A stretch of DNA of 64,000 bases from an uncultured Opitutia bacterium (GTDB taxonomy: Bacteria > Verrucomicrobiota > Verrucomicrobiia > Opitutales > Opitutaceae). Positions 1 to 8,161 of this stretch are shown here, one piece after another. Where the stretch lies: assembly GCA_903862955.1 (NCBI GenBank), contig CAIPAH010000016.1:62001-126000 (forward strand), given 5' to 3'. How positions within the stretch are numbered: the first letter of the stretch is position 1; each line of letters opens with the position of its first letter. Both the position numbers and the translations under genes were made by a program. Below the pieces are notes generated by a model. The model had not been told where the DNA came from and did no database searches. It saw only the letters and a list, made by a program, of their open reading frames with translations.

Positions 1-1731
1 CTTGAAGACGTGAGATTGCCCGCCGGCGAGCGCGACGGAGTCACGGCCATGCAGACACAATGTGCCGGTGATGCCGGCCGGGAGGGAAATTTCTCCGACG
101 GTCGGGCCGGTGAGACTCACGCGGATGAGGCCTTGCGGCGTGGGAATTTCGCCTTTCGCCCAGGCCAGGTCGCCGAGTTGCGGGCGGATGGCGACTTCGC
201 GATAGCCCGGAGCGGTGGGCGTGACGCCGAGGATTTTTGCCGGCAGCAAATGAGCCGGACCCGCGGACCAGCCGTGGCAGTGGCTGCGGCCGGCGGGGAC
301 GATGTGGTCGATTCCAGGCTCGCACCGGTCGACGAGTTCCCAGGTGGTCGTCGCCCCGCTGCGCAGCATCTGGCCGTAATACGAGCGCATCTCGTCGAGC
401 GCTTCGCGGACGAGTCCGGCGTCGAGCCACGCCTGCAGCAGGTAAAATTCCATGAACCCGGCCATCGGACGTCGAACACCGGGATCCGATTGCAACTGCG
501 AATACGCGGTGCGCAGCTGCTCCGGCGTGACGGCGCCGGCCAAAAACGCCGCGGCGTGCGCGTGCCAGCTGCGCGTGGCATCCGGGGAGAAATCGTCGCG
601 GCACGCAGCGCAGGCGGGATCGCCGAACTGGGCGGCCGCCTGCGGCAGGCGCGCGCGGTGTTGCGCCCGGTAGTTTTCGGCCACCGTGGTTTCGCCGAGG
701 AGGTCGGCGATCTTCGCGCCATCGGCGAACGCCGCGGCGATCTGGTAGGCGAGGGCGGCGCGGCTGCCCCACCAGTCTTTGCCGTCCGGCTGGTTGTCGG
801 TGATGAAATTCTTGCCCCCCTTGGCCGCTGCGAGATCGACCTGCCCGAGATAGTTCAGCACGCGGTGCACGACCGGCGCGAGTTCGCGGGCGAGCGCGGG
901 GTCGCCGGTGTGCAGCACATATTCCCACACGCTGGAAACGAAGTCGGCGCAGTAGTTGTCGAGCACCCACTGGTGCAGGCCGCCGGGCGTCGCGAGGTCC
1001 CCGAGATAGCTGATCCGTGGATACATATGGCCGCCGGCGAGCAGCGCCACCGCGGACAGGCTGCCGTTCTCATGCCGGCATTGCGCGAACATCTCCAGGC
1101 TGCGGCGGGCGAGCGCGGCGTCGCCGAAGAGGTAGTGCGCGCACAGGAATTCCACGCGGTAGTCGCCAATCCAGAGCATGCCGTCGCGCTTCACCCCGTC
1201 CTCGTAGAATCCTTGCATGCAGAGCTTCATCGTCCGCCGGCTGATCGCCCACGCGTCGTTCAGCAGCGCGTCCGAGCACGCGAACGCGCCGAGCTCCGCG
1301 ACCGGAGCGTGCTCGAGGGTCATCGTCGCGCGGCGCAGACGGAGCTGGCCGGGCCCGTGCGCGATCACGTTCACAAAGCGAAACGCGCGCCGGCCCTGGT
1401 TCCGTGCGACCTGCGTTCCGGGCGCGAGCGTCAGCACATCGCGGGGCTGGTGATACCAATGGTCGGGCGCGAACGGATCCTTCAGCAGCAACGCTTCCTC
1501 GAGGTCCTCGCCCTCGACCAACTCGAGCGTCATGGCTGCGTCCGCGGTCACGTCGAGTTCGAGCACGCCGACGAGCTCTTCACCGAAATCGAGCACGAGC
1601 GACGCACCGCCGGGTAGCAAGGTTTCACCGCCGTTGAGGCAAGCGGTGGGCTGGACGGCGCCGCGGACCTCGACCACCGCACGTGGCGCGTGCGGCGTGA
1701 ACACGAGCGCGGCGGGCGTGACGGCTTCCAT
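1..1731 (-). CDS. alpha-L-rhamnosidase-like glycoside hydrolase (GH78 family), C-terminus cut by window edge
   Basis: Likely hydrolyses terminal alpha-L-rhamnose from glycans or glycosides. The minus frame is open from an ATG at 1731 to the left edge (577 codons). Residues about 175-191 contain the family's acidic active-site stretch (EDGVKRDGMLWIGDYR). The (alpha/alpha)6-barrel region follows, and near residue 483 SHCHGWSAGP precedes the C-terminal beta domain with the usual PTAPGY element. Only the last few residues appear to be missing. No signal peptide is visible, so it is probably cytoplasmic and acts on imported oligosaccharides. It is last in a minus-strand run after the lactonase gene, with its start 8 bp beyond that gene's stop. 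GH78 membership is well supported; the exact substrate is inferred. Confidence 0.85.
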   Translation of the reverse strand, partial: MEAVTPAALVFTPHAPRAVVEVRGAVQPTACLNGGETLLPGGASLVLDFGEELVGVLELDVTADAAMTLELVEGEDLEEALLLKDPFAPDHWYHQPRDVLTLAPGTQVARNQGRRAFRFVNVIAHGPGQLRLRRATMTLEHAPVAELGAFACSDALLNDAWAISRRTMKLCMQGFYEDGVKRDGMLWIGDYRVEFLCAHYLFGDAALARRSLEMFAQCRHENGSLSAVALLAGGHMYPRISYLGDLATPGGLHQWVLDNYCADFVSSVWEYVLHTGDPALARELAPVVHRVLNYLGQVDLAAAKGGKNFITDNQPDGKDWWGSRAALAYQIAAAFADGAKIADLLGETTVAENYRAQHRARLPQAAAQFGDPACAACRDDFSPDATRSWHAHAAAFLAGAVTPEQLRTAYSQLQSDPGVRRPMAGFMEFYLLQAWLDAGLVREALDEMRSYYGQMLRSGATTTWELVDRCEPGIDHIVPAGRSHCHGWSAGPAHLLPAKILGVTPTAPGYREVAIRPQLGDLAWAKGEIPTPQGLIRVSLTGPTVGEISLPAGITGTLCLHGRDSVALAGGQSHVFK

Positions 1732-1739
1732 GAAGACGG

Positions 1740-2594
1740 TCAGCAGAAGAGCCGCGAGCGCCGGACGGGGCTGCCGTGGCCCGTGCCGGTCACGCGAAAG
1801 ACGCCGCCGGCGATGCTCTCCGGTGGTTCATCGCCGCCGCGCGCACTGGTGACGAACAGCTGGTCGAATTTTTCGCCGCCAAAACAGCACGACGTCGGCC
1901 GCAGGGTGGGAATCGCGATCGCGCCATCCACGCGGCCGTCCGCCTGGTGATGGACGATCCGGCTGCCGTCCCAGCGCGCGGACCAAAAGCCGCCCGCGAT
2001 GTCCATGCACATTCCATCCGGAATGTCGGCCGTGGGCTGCGCTTGGTGGATGAGGCGCCGACGGGTCAGCTCACCGGTGTCCACGGCGTAGTCGAAGGCG
2101 TAGATCCGCATCGTCGTGGAGCAGGTCCAGTAAAACGTCCGCAAGTCGGGCGAGAAGCCCATGCCGTTCGACACGCCCGTCCCGCGGAAGAGGAGACGCG
2201 AGGTGCCGTCAGGATCGTAACGCAACACGCCGCCGGACGTTTCGTTGAGCCCGATCGTGCCAGCGAACACGCGACCGCGCGGGTCGGCGGTGACGTCGTT
2301 GAAGCGCTCGGAACCCTCGTCGTGAAAGGGCCGGGACTGGGTGCACTGCCCGTCCGCGCCGAGGCGGACGTAGTCGTTCACGCGGAACAGCGCCAGCGCG
2401 CCGTCGGCCTCGAGCGTGAAGCCGCCGACTTTCGGACCCGCATAGATGCGCCGGCTCTGGCCGGTGGCCTCGGTCCACGCGTGCACTTCACCGGCCTCGA
2501 TGTCGGTCCAATAAAAAATCCGCTTCGCGTCGTCCCACAGCGGGTTCTCGCCGAGGGCGCAGCATGACGGAATGAGCAGGGAGACCTCGGGCAT
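1740..2594 (-). CDS. SMP-30/gluconolactonase-family sugar lactonase
   Basis: Six-bladed beta-propeller lactonase of 284 aa, expected to open an aldonolactone to the sugar acid. The N-terminus carries the family metal-ligand context LGENPLWDDAKRIFYWTDI, followed by repeated blade strands, ADPRGRVFAGT, and NGMGFSPDLRTFYWTCS about mid-protein. GGFWSARWDGSRI and PTSCCFGGEKFDQLFVTSA lie near the end, as in regucalcin and L-arabino/L-rhamnonolactonases. The last residues (after about 270) are Arg/Ser-rich and unlike the family. It sits between an SDR dehydrogenase and a GH78 enzyme, so a rhamnono- or galactonolactone substrate is a reasonable inference. Confidence 0.85.
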   Translation of the reverse strand: MPEVSLLIPSCCALGENPLWDDAKRIFYWTDIEAGEVHAWTEATGQSRRIYAGPKVGGFTLEADGALALFRVNDYVRLGADGQCTQSRPFHDEGSERFNDVTADPRGRVFAGTIGLNETSGGVLRYDPDGTSRLLFRGTGVSNGMGFSPDLRTFYWTCSTTMRIYAFDYAVDTGELTRRRLIHQAQPTADIPDGMCMDIAGGFWSARWDGSRIVHHQADGRVDGAIAIPTLRPTSCCFGGEKFDQLFVTSARGGDEPPESIAGGVFRVTGTGHGSPVRRSRLFC

Positions 2595-2717
2595 GGGACT
2601 ACGGGCTCAGATTGAGGTGGTCGCTGATGTCCCCATCGGCGGTTTGCGCGGTGGATCGAAGGTGGAGCGGGTTGCCCCCCACACGCTAGTTGGAGTCGGA
2701 CTGCCCGCAGCGTCGAA

Positions 2718-2745
2718 CAACGCGTTGAGGGCAACGCGTTCCACC
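2718..2745. repeat. 28-bp dispersed repeat with two palindromic AACGCGTT cores
   Basis: Lies in the 218-bp gap between the SDR and lactonase genes. It contains CAACGCGTTG, a GGG spacer, then CAACGCGTTCCACC. Nearly the same 28 bp recurs at 45651-45678, with two differences. Each copy has two AACGCGTT palindromes 13 bp apart. No gene is seen in the rest of the gap. Confidence 0.6.
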
Positions 2746-2812
2746 CGCGGAGGCGGACCCAGCTGCCGATATGAAAATCCGCGGACGCTTGGCTCGTTGT
2801 TCGGCATGGCGC

Positions 2813-3592
2813 TCATTCCAGCAGCCAGCCGCCGTCCACGACGCAGTTGTGGCCGGTGGAGGCGCGGCTGGCGTCGCTCAGGTAGAACAGGATGTGGTTG
2901 GCCACGTCGGCCGCGGTGATCTTCAGCGGCAGCGATTGCACGCCCGCGAGGTAGGCGAGGTGTTTTTTGGCTTTGGGGCCGACAAAGTATTCGTCCACCT
3001 GACGCTCGGTGAAGATCCAGCCGGGCGTGACGGTGTTGAGCCGGATGCCTTCGCGACCGAGTTCGCGCGCGAGGCCGGTGGTGAGGCCGAGGATGCCGGC
3101 CTTCGTCACGGAGTAGATCGAGCGCCGCGGCACGCCGAGGCGGTAGTTGATCGAGGAGACGTTGACGATGGCCTTGCCGCGTCCGCGGCGGAGGAGCGGC
3201 GCGCTCGCGCGAATCACCAGGTAGTAGGCGCGCAGGTTGAGATCGACGATCTCCTGCCACTTGCGCTCGTCGCCGTCGGCGAGGGCGATCTTCGGGTCGA
3301 TGCCGGCGACGTTGACGACGCCATCGAGGTGGGGAAACGCGGCGCGAATTTTGCGGAACAGGGCGTTGATCGCCGGGGCGCGGGCGAGGTCGCAGCGAAA
3401 CGCGCGCAGGTTCGCGTGGGCGTAGGGCAGGGGAGAGCGCGCGATGGCGAGCACGGTGGCGCCGTTGGCGAGGAGGGCCTCGGCGGTGGCGCGGCCGATG
3501 CCGGCGGAGCCGCCGGTGACGAGTACAACTTTGCCCGCGAGGTCGGGCAGCGTCAGCGGCGGGGCGGGCGTGGTGGTCGGGGGCTTCTTCAT
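2813..3592 (-). CDS. short-chain dehydrogenase/reductase (SDR)
   Basis: Classical SDR of 259 aa. The Rossmann nucleotide motif TGGSAGIG lies near residue 26, followed by NVAG and a Ser-Tyr-Lys catalytic set (SSINY..., YSVTKAG). The C-terminal part ASTGHNCVVDGGWLLE is typical. It is probably a cytoplasmic NAD(P)-dependent sugar or polyol dehydrogenase. The start is 3 bp after the stop of the upstream dehydratase, so the two are almost certainly co-transcribed. With the neighbouring lactonase and dehydratase it would provide the oxidation step (aldose to lactone) of a non-phosphorylative pathway. The substrate cannot be read from the sequence. Confidence 0.88.
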   Translation of the reverse strand: MKKPPTTTPAPPLTLPDLAGKVVLVTGGSAGIGRATAEALLANGATVLAIARSPLPYAHANLRAFRCDLARAPAINALFRKIRAAFPHLDGVVNVAGIDPKIALADGDERKWQEIVDLNLRAYYLVIRASAPLLRRGRGKAIVNVSSINYRLGVPRRSIYSVTKAGILGLTTGLARELGREGIRLNTVTPGWIFTERQVDEYFVGPKAKKHLAYLAGVQSLPLKITAADVANHILFYLSDASRASTGHNCVVDGGWLLE

Positions 3593-3595
3593 GGT

Positions 3596-4774
3596 TTACC
3601 AATCCACGACGGCACCGTCGGGGGCGAAGCTGCGGCGGGGGAGTTCCTGGGCGAAGGGATGCTTGGCGATAGCCGCCTCGTTGATCTCGACGCCGAGGCC
3701 GGGGCGGGTGCCGGGGTAGACCTTGCGGCCCTGCTTCTCGACGCGGAAACCCCACGAAACGATCTCGTCGCGCCACGGCACGTCCTGGTGCACGGCTTCG
3801 CAAATGAGATAGTTGGGCGTGGCGAGGCCGAATTCGATCGAGGCGGCGGTGCTGACAGGACCCTGCGGATTGTGCGGTGCGATGCCGATGCCGTGGGCGT
3901 GGGCCATCGTGGCGATGCGACGCGCTTCGCTCAATCCGCCGCAATGCGTGATGTCGGGCTGCACGATGCTGGCGGCGCGTAGCGCGAACAGCTCCTTGAA
4001 AGCGTGGATCGAGGTCATCCGCTCGCCGGTGGCGATGGGCGTCTTCACCGCGCGCTGGATTTCCGCCATGCCGTCGAGATGCTCGGGCCAGCAGGGTTCC
4101 TCGAAGAAGTAGAGATTGTAGGGCTCGAGGGCCTTGGCGAACTGCAGGCCCATGCGTGGCGACGGGCGGGCGTGGCAGTCGACCATGATGTCGATGCTGT
4201 CGCCGACCGCCTCGCGCATCGCGGCGACGCAGGCCACGGCGTTTTTGATGGGTTGCACGCCCTCGATCATGACCTGCTCGGGCACGGCCATGGACTTGAA
4301 CGCGGTGAAGCCGTCCGCCACCGCCTGCCGCGCGAGGTCGCCGAAGCGCTTCGCCTCCTCGACCGGCGTGGAATAGAAATCCTCCATCTTCCCGCCGCCG
4401 AGATGGCAGTAGAGCCGGATGTAATCGCGCACGCGGCCGCCCCAGAGCTGGTGGCAGGGAACGTTGAGGCTCTTGCCGAGGATGTCCCACAACGCGAGGT
4501 CGATGCCGGCCATCGCGGTGCCGCGGACGATGCCGTTGCTGTGCCAGAAATGCTGGCGATACATCATCTGCCAGAGGTGCTCGATGCGCGTCGGGTCCTC
4601 GCCGATGAGCAGTTCGCGCAGGTCCTGGATCGCGCCGAGCACCGAGCGCGTGTGCCATTCGAGGGTGGCCTCGCCCCAGCCGAAGAGGCCGGGCTGGTCG
4701 GTGATGACCTTCACAAAGATCCAGTTGCGCATCCGGGCGTTGCAGACGCGGGTCTCGATTTCGACAATCTTCAC
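3596..4774 (-). CDS. enolase-superfamily sugar-acid dehydratase (galactonate/rhamnonate dehydratase type)
   Basis: A 392-aa mandelate racemase/muconate lactonizing enzyme family protein that dehydrates an aldonate to a 2-keto-3-deoxy acid. The predicted start is a GTG giving [10 protein letters not shown]; an in-frame GTG at 4921 would add 49 residues that read through a repeat and look non-coding. Metal ligands are visible as [13 protein letters not shown] and ATGER, and the catalytic His as IAPHNPQGP, the pattern of D-galactonate dehydratase-like enzymes. It heads the minus-strand sugar cluster. L-rhamnonate is suggested by the co-located rhamnosidase, but D-galactonate or another acid is equally possible from the sequence alone. 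Confidence 0.87.
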   Translation of the reverse strand: MKIVEIETRVCNARMRNWIFVKVITDQPGLFGWGEATLEWHTRSVLGAIQDLRELLIGEDPTRIEHLWQMMYRQHFWHSNGIVRGTAMAGIDLALWDILGKSLNVPCHQLWGGRVRDYIRLYCHLGGGKMEDFYSTPVEEAKRFGDLARQAVADGFTAFKSMAVPEQVMIEGVQPIKNAVACVAAMREAVGDSIDIMVDCHARPSPRMGLQFAKALEPYNLYFFEEPCWPEHLDGMAEIQRAVKTPIATGERMTSIHAFKELFALRAASIVQPDITHCGGLSEARRIATMAHAHGIGIAPHNPQGPVSTAASIEFGLATPNYLICEAVHQDVPWRDEIVSWGFRVEKQGRKVYPGTRPGLGVEINEAAIAKHPFAQELPRRSFAPDGAVVDW

Positions 4775-4827
4775 GGCGGCGAGGCTGGGTGGCGGCCCGG
4801 CGGAGGTCAAATCGCCAAACCATGTTC

Positions 4828-4883
4828 GCCCACGGAAGACACGGAATGCCAGAAAGCCTCTCCATTCCGTGTGTTCCGTGGGC
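4828..4883. repeat. inverted pair of 9-bp-periodic arrays upstream of the dehydratase
   Basis: The left arm reads GCCCACGGAAGACACGGAA..., and the right arm is its reverse complement with 20 of 21 matches. Each arm is two ~9-bp units (CACGGAAGA, CACGGAATG). It belongs to the dispersed periodic-array class seen across the window. Single-base uncertainty in the coordinates is possible. Confidence 0.6.
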
Positions 4884-4942
4884 ACCTTTCCCCGTCCTGG
4901 CGGAACCGGACAGCTTGGCACGGGACTGTGACTTATGGCCCA

Positions 4943-4996
4943 GCGGGTGGGACATCCCGCCCGGGGGAAGCTGGGGTTCCCGGGCTAAACCCGGGG
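4943..4996. repeat. two GC-rich hairpins (REP-like)
   Basis: CGGGTGGGACATCCCGCCCG folds on itself. Shortly downstream, CCCGGG, CTAAA, CCCGGG forms a second hairpin. They lie between the divergent dehydratase and the clpB fragment and resemble the extragenic palindromes common in GC-rich genomes. Confidence 0.5.
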
Positions 4997-5033
4997 GTGC
5001 GACTGGCGCGGCTTATGCGACGAGGAATTTACC

Positions 5034-5165
5034 ATGGACTCCAACAAACTCACCCAGATGTCGCGCCAGGCCGTCACCGACGCCCAGGCGCTGGCGCGCC
5101 GGCTTTCGCACAACGAGGTCGACACCTGGCACCTGCTGTCCGCGTTGCTCGGCCATGGACGCTGA
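5034..5165 (+). pseudogene. clpB: N-terminal fragment of chaperone ClpB (43 aa)
   Basis: An ATG with a good ribosome binding site (GAGGAA, 7 bp upstream) opens a 43-codon frame. It begins MDSNKLTQMSRQAV, continues with EVDTWHLLSALLGHG, and then meets TGA. This matches only the first ~40 residues of the Clp N-domain of ClpB (normally about 860 aa). The two AAA+ domains are absent. Homology stops where the OpgG tail frame begins (5155), so the DNA is a clpB start joined to an opgG end. Either a deletion fusion or an assembly misjoin would explain it. Confidence 0.7.
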
Positions 5166-5352
5166 GGTCGAGGTCTCGAACGGGGGACACATCCGGTATC
5201 ACACCCTGAGCGCCTATCCCCAGATCGGCGGCTGGCGCGTGGCGATCCAAGTCGAGGCGGTCGACGCCGGCCAGACACTCAATCTCCGCTGCCGACTGCG
5301 CGCGGGCCCACAACCGATCAGCGAAACATGGGTCTATGCTTGGAAATCATGA
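5155..5352 (+). pseudogene. opgG: C-terminal fragment of periplasmic glucan biosynthesis protein OpgG (65 aa)
   Basis: This frame overlaps the clpB fragment in a different register and encodes 65 residues ending GPQPISETWVYAWKS. The IGGWRVAIQVE..., LNLRCRLRAG..., SETW order is that of the extreme C-terminus of OpgG/MdoG. A complete protein has about 500 aa with a signal peptide; both the signal and the catalytic/SSL domain are missing. The next gene starts with an ATGA overlap, and opgH follows, so this was an opgG-x-opgH operon. As it stands the OpgG product cannot be functional or exported. Assignment rests on the tail motif plus context. Confidence 0.6.
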
Positions 5353-5891
5353 ACGATCGATCGACTAAAACTTCCTGTTCCGCCCCGGCCGCCGACGGCT
5401 GGCCGGCCGCTGCGGTGCGCGTTGAGCGCTACCTGCGGGCGCACGGCCTGACGAGTCCGCGGCAGCTGCAGCGCCTGACGGCGGAGATCATCGGCGTCGC
5501 CCGCGCCCGCGCGCGGCCCGGGGTGGAACCCGTGACGCTGGCGATGCAGACGATGGAAGCGGGCCTGACCGCCTGGCTGGCTCCGTTGCTGCCGGCCCGG
5601 CCGGTGAAGGCCTCGCGCCAGCTCGCGCACGGTCGTGCGGCGCTGGCCATGGGCGAAGTGCCGGCGCGTTGGCCGGAATATTTTCTGCGCGGCGGTGCCG
5701 TCCCGGCCGAGTTGCAGCGTGTCCTGCGCGATGCCGACCAGGCCCGCGCCCCGGAAATCCGCTTCAGCAACATGGCGCCGCGGACGCAGCTGGCGTCGAG
5801 CCGGACTTCGGCCGCGACGAAATGGCAGCTATCCGCCCGGTGGCCCTTTGTCCGGATCGTGACGGATCCGGCCGTCGCGAACGGATCGTAG
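5349..5891 (+). CDS. uncharacterised protein between opgG remnant and opgH
   Basis: 180 aa from an ATG overlapping the opgG stop (ATGA); an earlier in-frame start at 5328 is less likely. No signal peptide, membrane segment or recognised motif is visible. The N-terminal two thirds is helical and Arg/Ala-rich (VRVERYLRAHGL, PRQLQRLTAEII). A tail of different composition (after about residue 135) ends ...TDPAVANGS. It ends 11 bp before opgH. Position and coupling suggest a role in, or coupling to, glucan synthesis, but that is inference only. The atypical tail could also reflect a recent frameshift. Confidence 0.6.
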   Translation: MNDRSTKTSCSAPAADGWPAAAVRVERYLRAHGLTSPRQLQRLTAEIIGVARARARPGVEPVTLAMQTMEAGLTAWLAPLLPARPVKASRQLAHGRAALAMGEVPARWPEYFLRGGAVPAELQRVLRDADQARAPEIRFSNMAPRTQLASSRTSAATKWQLSARWPFVRIVTDPAVANGS

Positions 5892-5902
5892 GGTGACCCG
5901 CG

Positions 5903-8101
5903 ATGCAGGTCCAAAATTTTGATCCCGCGCAACTCGACCCGGCCCGCATCCGTCGCCGGCGCGTTTTCGTGGGCATCATGGTCCTGCTCGTCACGACCCC
6001 TGCGGTCGTTCTGATGGGCGACCTGCATCTGCGCACAGGCTATGACGGCGGGAAGCTGGCGCACCTGCTGATTTTCGCGGTGCTGTTCGCGCTGCTCGCG
6101 CTGGGGGCGTTGCAGGCGCTGATGGGCTTCATCCTGCGCCGACAGGACGGCGACACCTGCCGCATCACGTCCAGCGTGGACTGGGCCGAGGACACCGGGC
6201 CGCTGGTGGCGCGCACGGCGATCGTGATGCCGATCTGCAACGAGGACACATCGCGCGTGAGCGAAGGCGTGCGGGCGATCTACGCGTCGCTCGAAGCGGA
6301 CGGGCGGCTGCCGGGATTCGACTTCTTCATCCTGAGCGACTCGAGCGATTCAAATTGCTGGGTGCGGGAGGAAGTCGCGTGGGCGGGGCTGGTGCGCGAA
6401 CGCGGGGCCGGCGGGCGGCTATTTTATCGCAAGCGCCGGAGCAACACGAACAAGAAGGCGGGCAACATCGCCGACTTCTGCCGCCGGTGGGGCAGCCATT
6501 ACCGCTACATGGTCGTGCTGGACGCGGACAGCATCATGACGGGCGGCGCGATCGTGGCGCTGGCGCGGATGATGGAGCGCAACCCCGGCGTGGGCCTGAT
6601 CCAGGCGATCCCGCGGCTGGTGAACGGCGAGACGATTTTTGCGCGGCTGCAGCAGTTTGCCAGCCGGCTCTACGGGCCCGTGTTCACGGCGGGGCTCAAC
6701 TACTGGCAGTTGGGCGAGGCGAATTACTGGGGGCACAACGCGATCATCCGCGTTGCGCCGTTCACGAAGCACTGCTCGCTCCCGGACCTGCCGGGCGACG
6801 GTCCGTTCGGCGGGCGCATCATGAGCCACGACTACGTGGAGGCGGCGCTGATGCGGCGCGCGGGCTGGCAGGTGTGGCTGGCGGCGGAGGTGGAGGGAAG
6901 TTACGAGGAATGCCCGGCCAACCTGATCGACTTTGCGAAACGTGACCGACGTTGGCTGCAGGGCAACCTCCAGCACACGCGGCTGGTGGTGGCGCCGGGA
7001 TTCCATCCGATGAGTCGCGTCCACTTTGCCCTCGGGATTTTGTCGTATCTGTCGTCGCCGCTGTGGCTGGCGTTCCTGATTCTCTCCACGACGATTGCGT
7101 GGCGTTTCAAGGCGACGGGGTTGCGTCCGCTGCCGGAGGGGAGCTTCGCCAATCTCGTGGCGTGGCGGTTCGGGACCGAGGCGGTGCTGCTGTTCAGCCT
7201 GACGGTCGGGCTGCTGCTGCTGCCGAAGGTGCTCGCGTTGCTGGACCTGCGCGCGCGCCGGGAGGAACTGGCGGCGTTTGGCGGCTGGCTGCGCACCATC
7301 GTCGGCGTGGGGCTGGAGACGCTGCTGTTCACGCTGCTCGCGCCGCTGCTGATGCTGTTTCACACCAAGTTCATCATTCTCACGCTCTGCCGGCAGAGCG
7401 TGGGCTGGAAGACCCAGCGCCGCGGGCGCGACGGCGCCGCATCCGCGGGAGAAATCGTGTCGGCCCACGTGGGCCACGTGGTGCTGGGTGTCGCCTGGCT
7501 CGCACTGGCGTGGTGGATCGATCCCATGCTCGCCGCGTGGATGTCGCCGATTTTGGCCGGGTTTATTCTCTCGATGCTGGTGTCCTATTTCACGGGCCGG
7601 GTGCGTCCCGGCCTCGCGTTGAAGCGAATGGGCTGGCTGCAGACGCCCGAAGAAGCCCGCCCGCCACCGGAGCTGATCCAGCTTGAGCAGCGCCTAGCGC
7701 ACCGCGACGAGTCGGCCGCCATGGCGTGGACGGGGGACGACGGTTTGCTGGCCGCCGTGGCGGATCCCTTCGTCAACGCGATCCACGTGTCACAGCTGCG
7801 CGTGAAGGACGAACCGGCCCCGGCGAACGAAGCCCGGTTCAAGCTGTTGCAGGACCAGCTCCTACGCGCGGGCCCGGCGGCGCTCAGCCCGCGGGACAAG
7901 CTGGCGTTGATGTTTGACGCCGATTCGATGTCCCAGCTGCACTCGCGCCTATGGGCCGCGCCTGCCGTTGAGTTGGCTGCGTGCTGGCGTGAGAAGCTGG
8001 CGCCGGAAGCCGCGCGTCCGGTGTCTCCCGCGGCCGCCGCCGAGCCAGTGCGGCCGGCCGCGCCGACGGACTTCATCGCGCAGTCGGTCAAGGTGGCCTA
8101 G
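5903..8101 (+). CDS. opgH: glucans biosynthesis glucosyltransferase H
   Basis: Inner-membrane GT2 enzyme (732 aa) that polymerises UDP-glucose into the backbone of osmoregulated periplasmic glucans. Two N-terminal membrane helices (residues ~15-35 and ~50-75) precede the cytoplasmic GT domain. That domain has VMPICNEDTSRV, FILSDSSDSN, VVLDADS (DxD region) and RRWLQGN (the Q/RxxRW acceptor motif). A multi-helix membrane region follows (about residues 360-570). The C-terminal ~130 residues are cytoplasmic and Ala/Pro-rich. It lies in the expected place after opgG, but opgG here is only a fragment, so a second OpgG elsewhere would be needed for function. Confidence 0.92.
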   Translation: MQVQNFDPAQLDPARIRRRRVFVGIMVLLVTTPAVVLMGDLHLRTGYDGGKLAHLLIFAVLFALLALGALQALMGFILRRQDGDTCRITSSVDWAEDTGPLVARTAIVMPICNEDTSRVSEGVRAIYASLEADGRLPGFDFFILSDSSDSNCWVREEVAWAGLVRERGAGGRLFYRKRRSNTNKKAGNIADFCRRWGSHYRYMVVLDADSIMTGGAIVALARMMERNPGVGLIQAIPRLVNGETIFARLQQFASRLYGPVFTAGLNYWQLGEANYWGHNAIIRVAPFTKHCSLPDLPGDGPFGGRIMSHDYVEAALMRRAGWQVWLAAEVEGSYEECPANLIDFAKRDRRWLQGNLQHTRLVVAPGFHPMSRVHFALGILSYLSSPLWLAFLILSTTIAWRFKATGLRPLPEGSFANLVAWRFGTEAVLLFSLTVGLLLLPKVLALLDLRARREELAAFGGWLRTIVGVGLETLLFTLLAPLLMLFHTKFIILTLCRQSVGWKTQRRGRDGAASAGEIVSAHVGHVVLGVAWLALAWWIDPMLAAWMSPILAGFILSMLVSYFTGRVRPGLALKRMGWLQTPEEARPPPELIQLEQRLAHRDESAAMAWTGDDGLLAAVADPFVNAIHVSQLRVKDEPAPANEARFKLLQDQLLRAGPAALSPRDKLALMFDADSMSQLHSRLWAAPAVELAACWREKLAPEAARPVSPAAAAEPVRPAAPTDFIAQSVKVA

Positions 8102-8122
8102 GAGAGGGCGGGATTTATTTCT

Positions 8123-8149
8123 GCTTTGCGCCTTGGCGGCTTTGCGTGA
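8123..8149. repeat. single 8-bp-periodic array (CTTTGCGN class)
   Basis: Reads CTTTGCGC, CTTGGCGG, CTTTGCGT between opgH and psd. It is identical over 25 bp to the right arm of the inverted pair at 25755-25784, but here no facing partner is seen. The 60-bp opgH-psd gap holds nothing else recognisable. Confidence 0.65.
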
Positions 8150-8161
8150 GCCTCTACGCAC

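Noticed and set aside
10-1617. Long plus-strand open frame opposite the left-edge glycosidase
   Set aside because: Arg/Ala/Glu-rich shadow typical of high-GC coding DNA; the minus frame encodes a recognisable GH78 protein with conserved motifs.
2607-4955. 782-codon minus-strand open frame covering the SDR and dehydratase region
   Set aside because: Out-of-frame overlap with two well-supported genes; Arg/His/Pro-rich with no family features.
4789-5352. Single 187-aa protein containing the OpgG-like tail
   Set aside because: The first two thirds read through extragenic palindromes and the clpB fragment in the wrong frame; only the last 65 residues look like protein.
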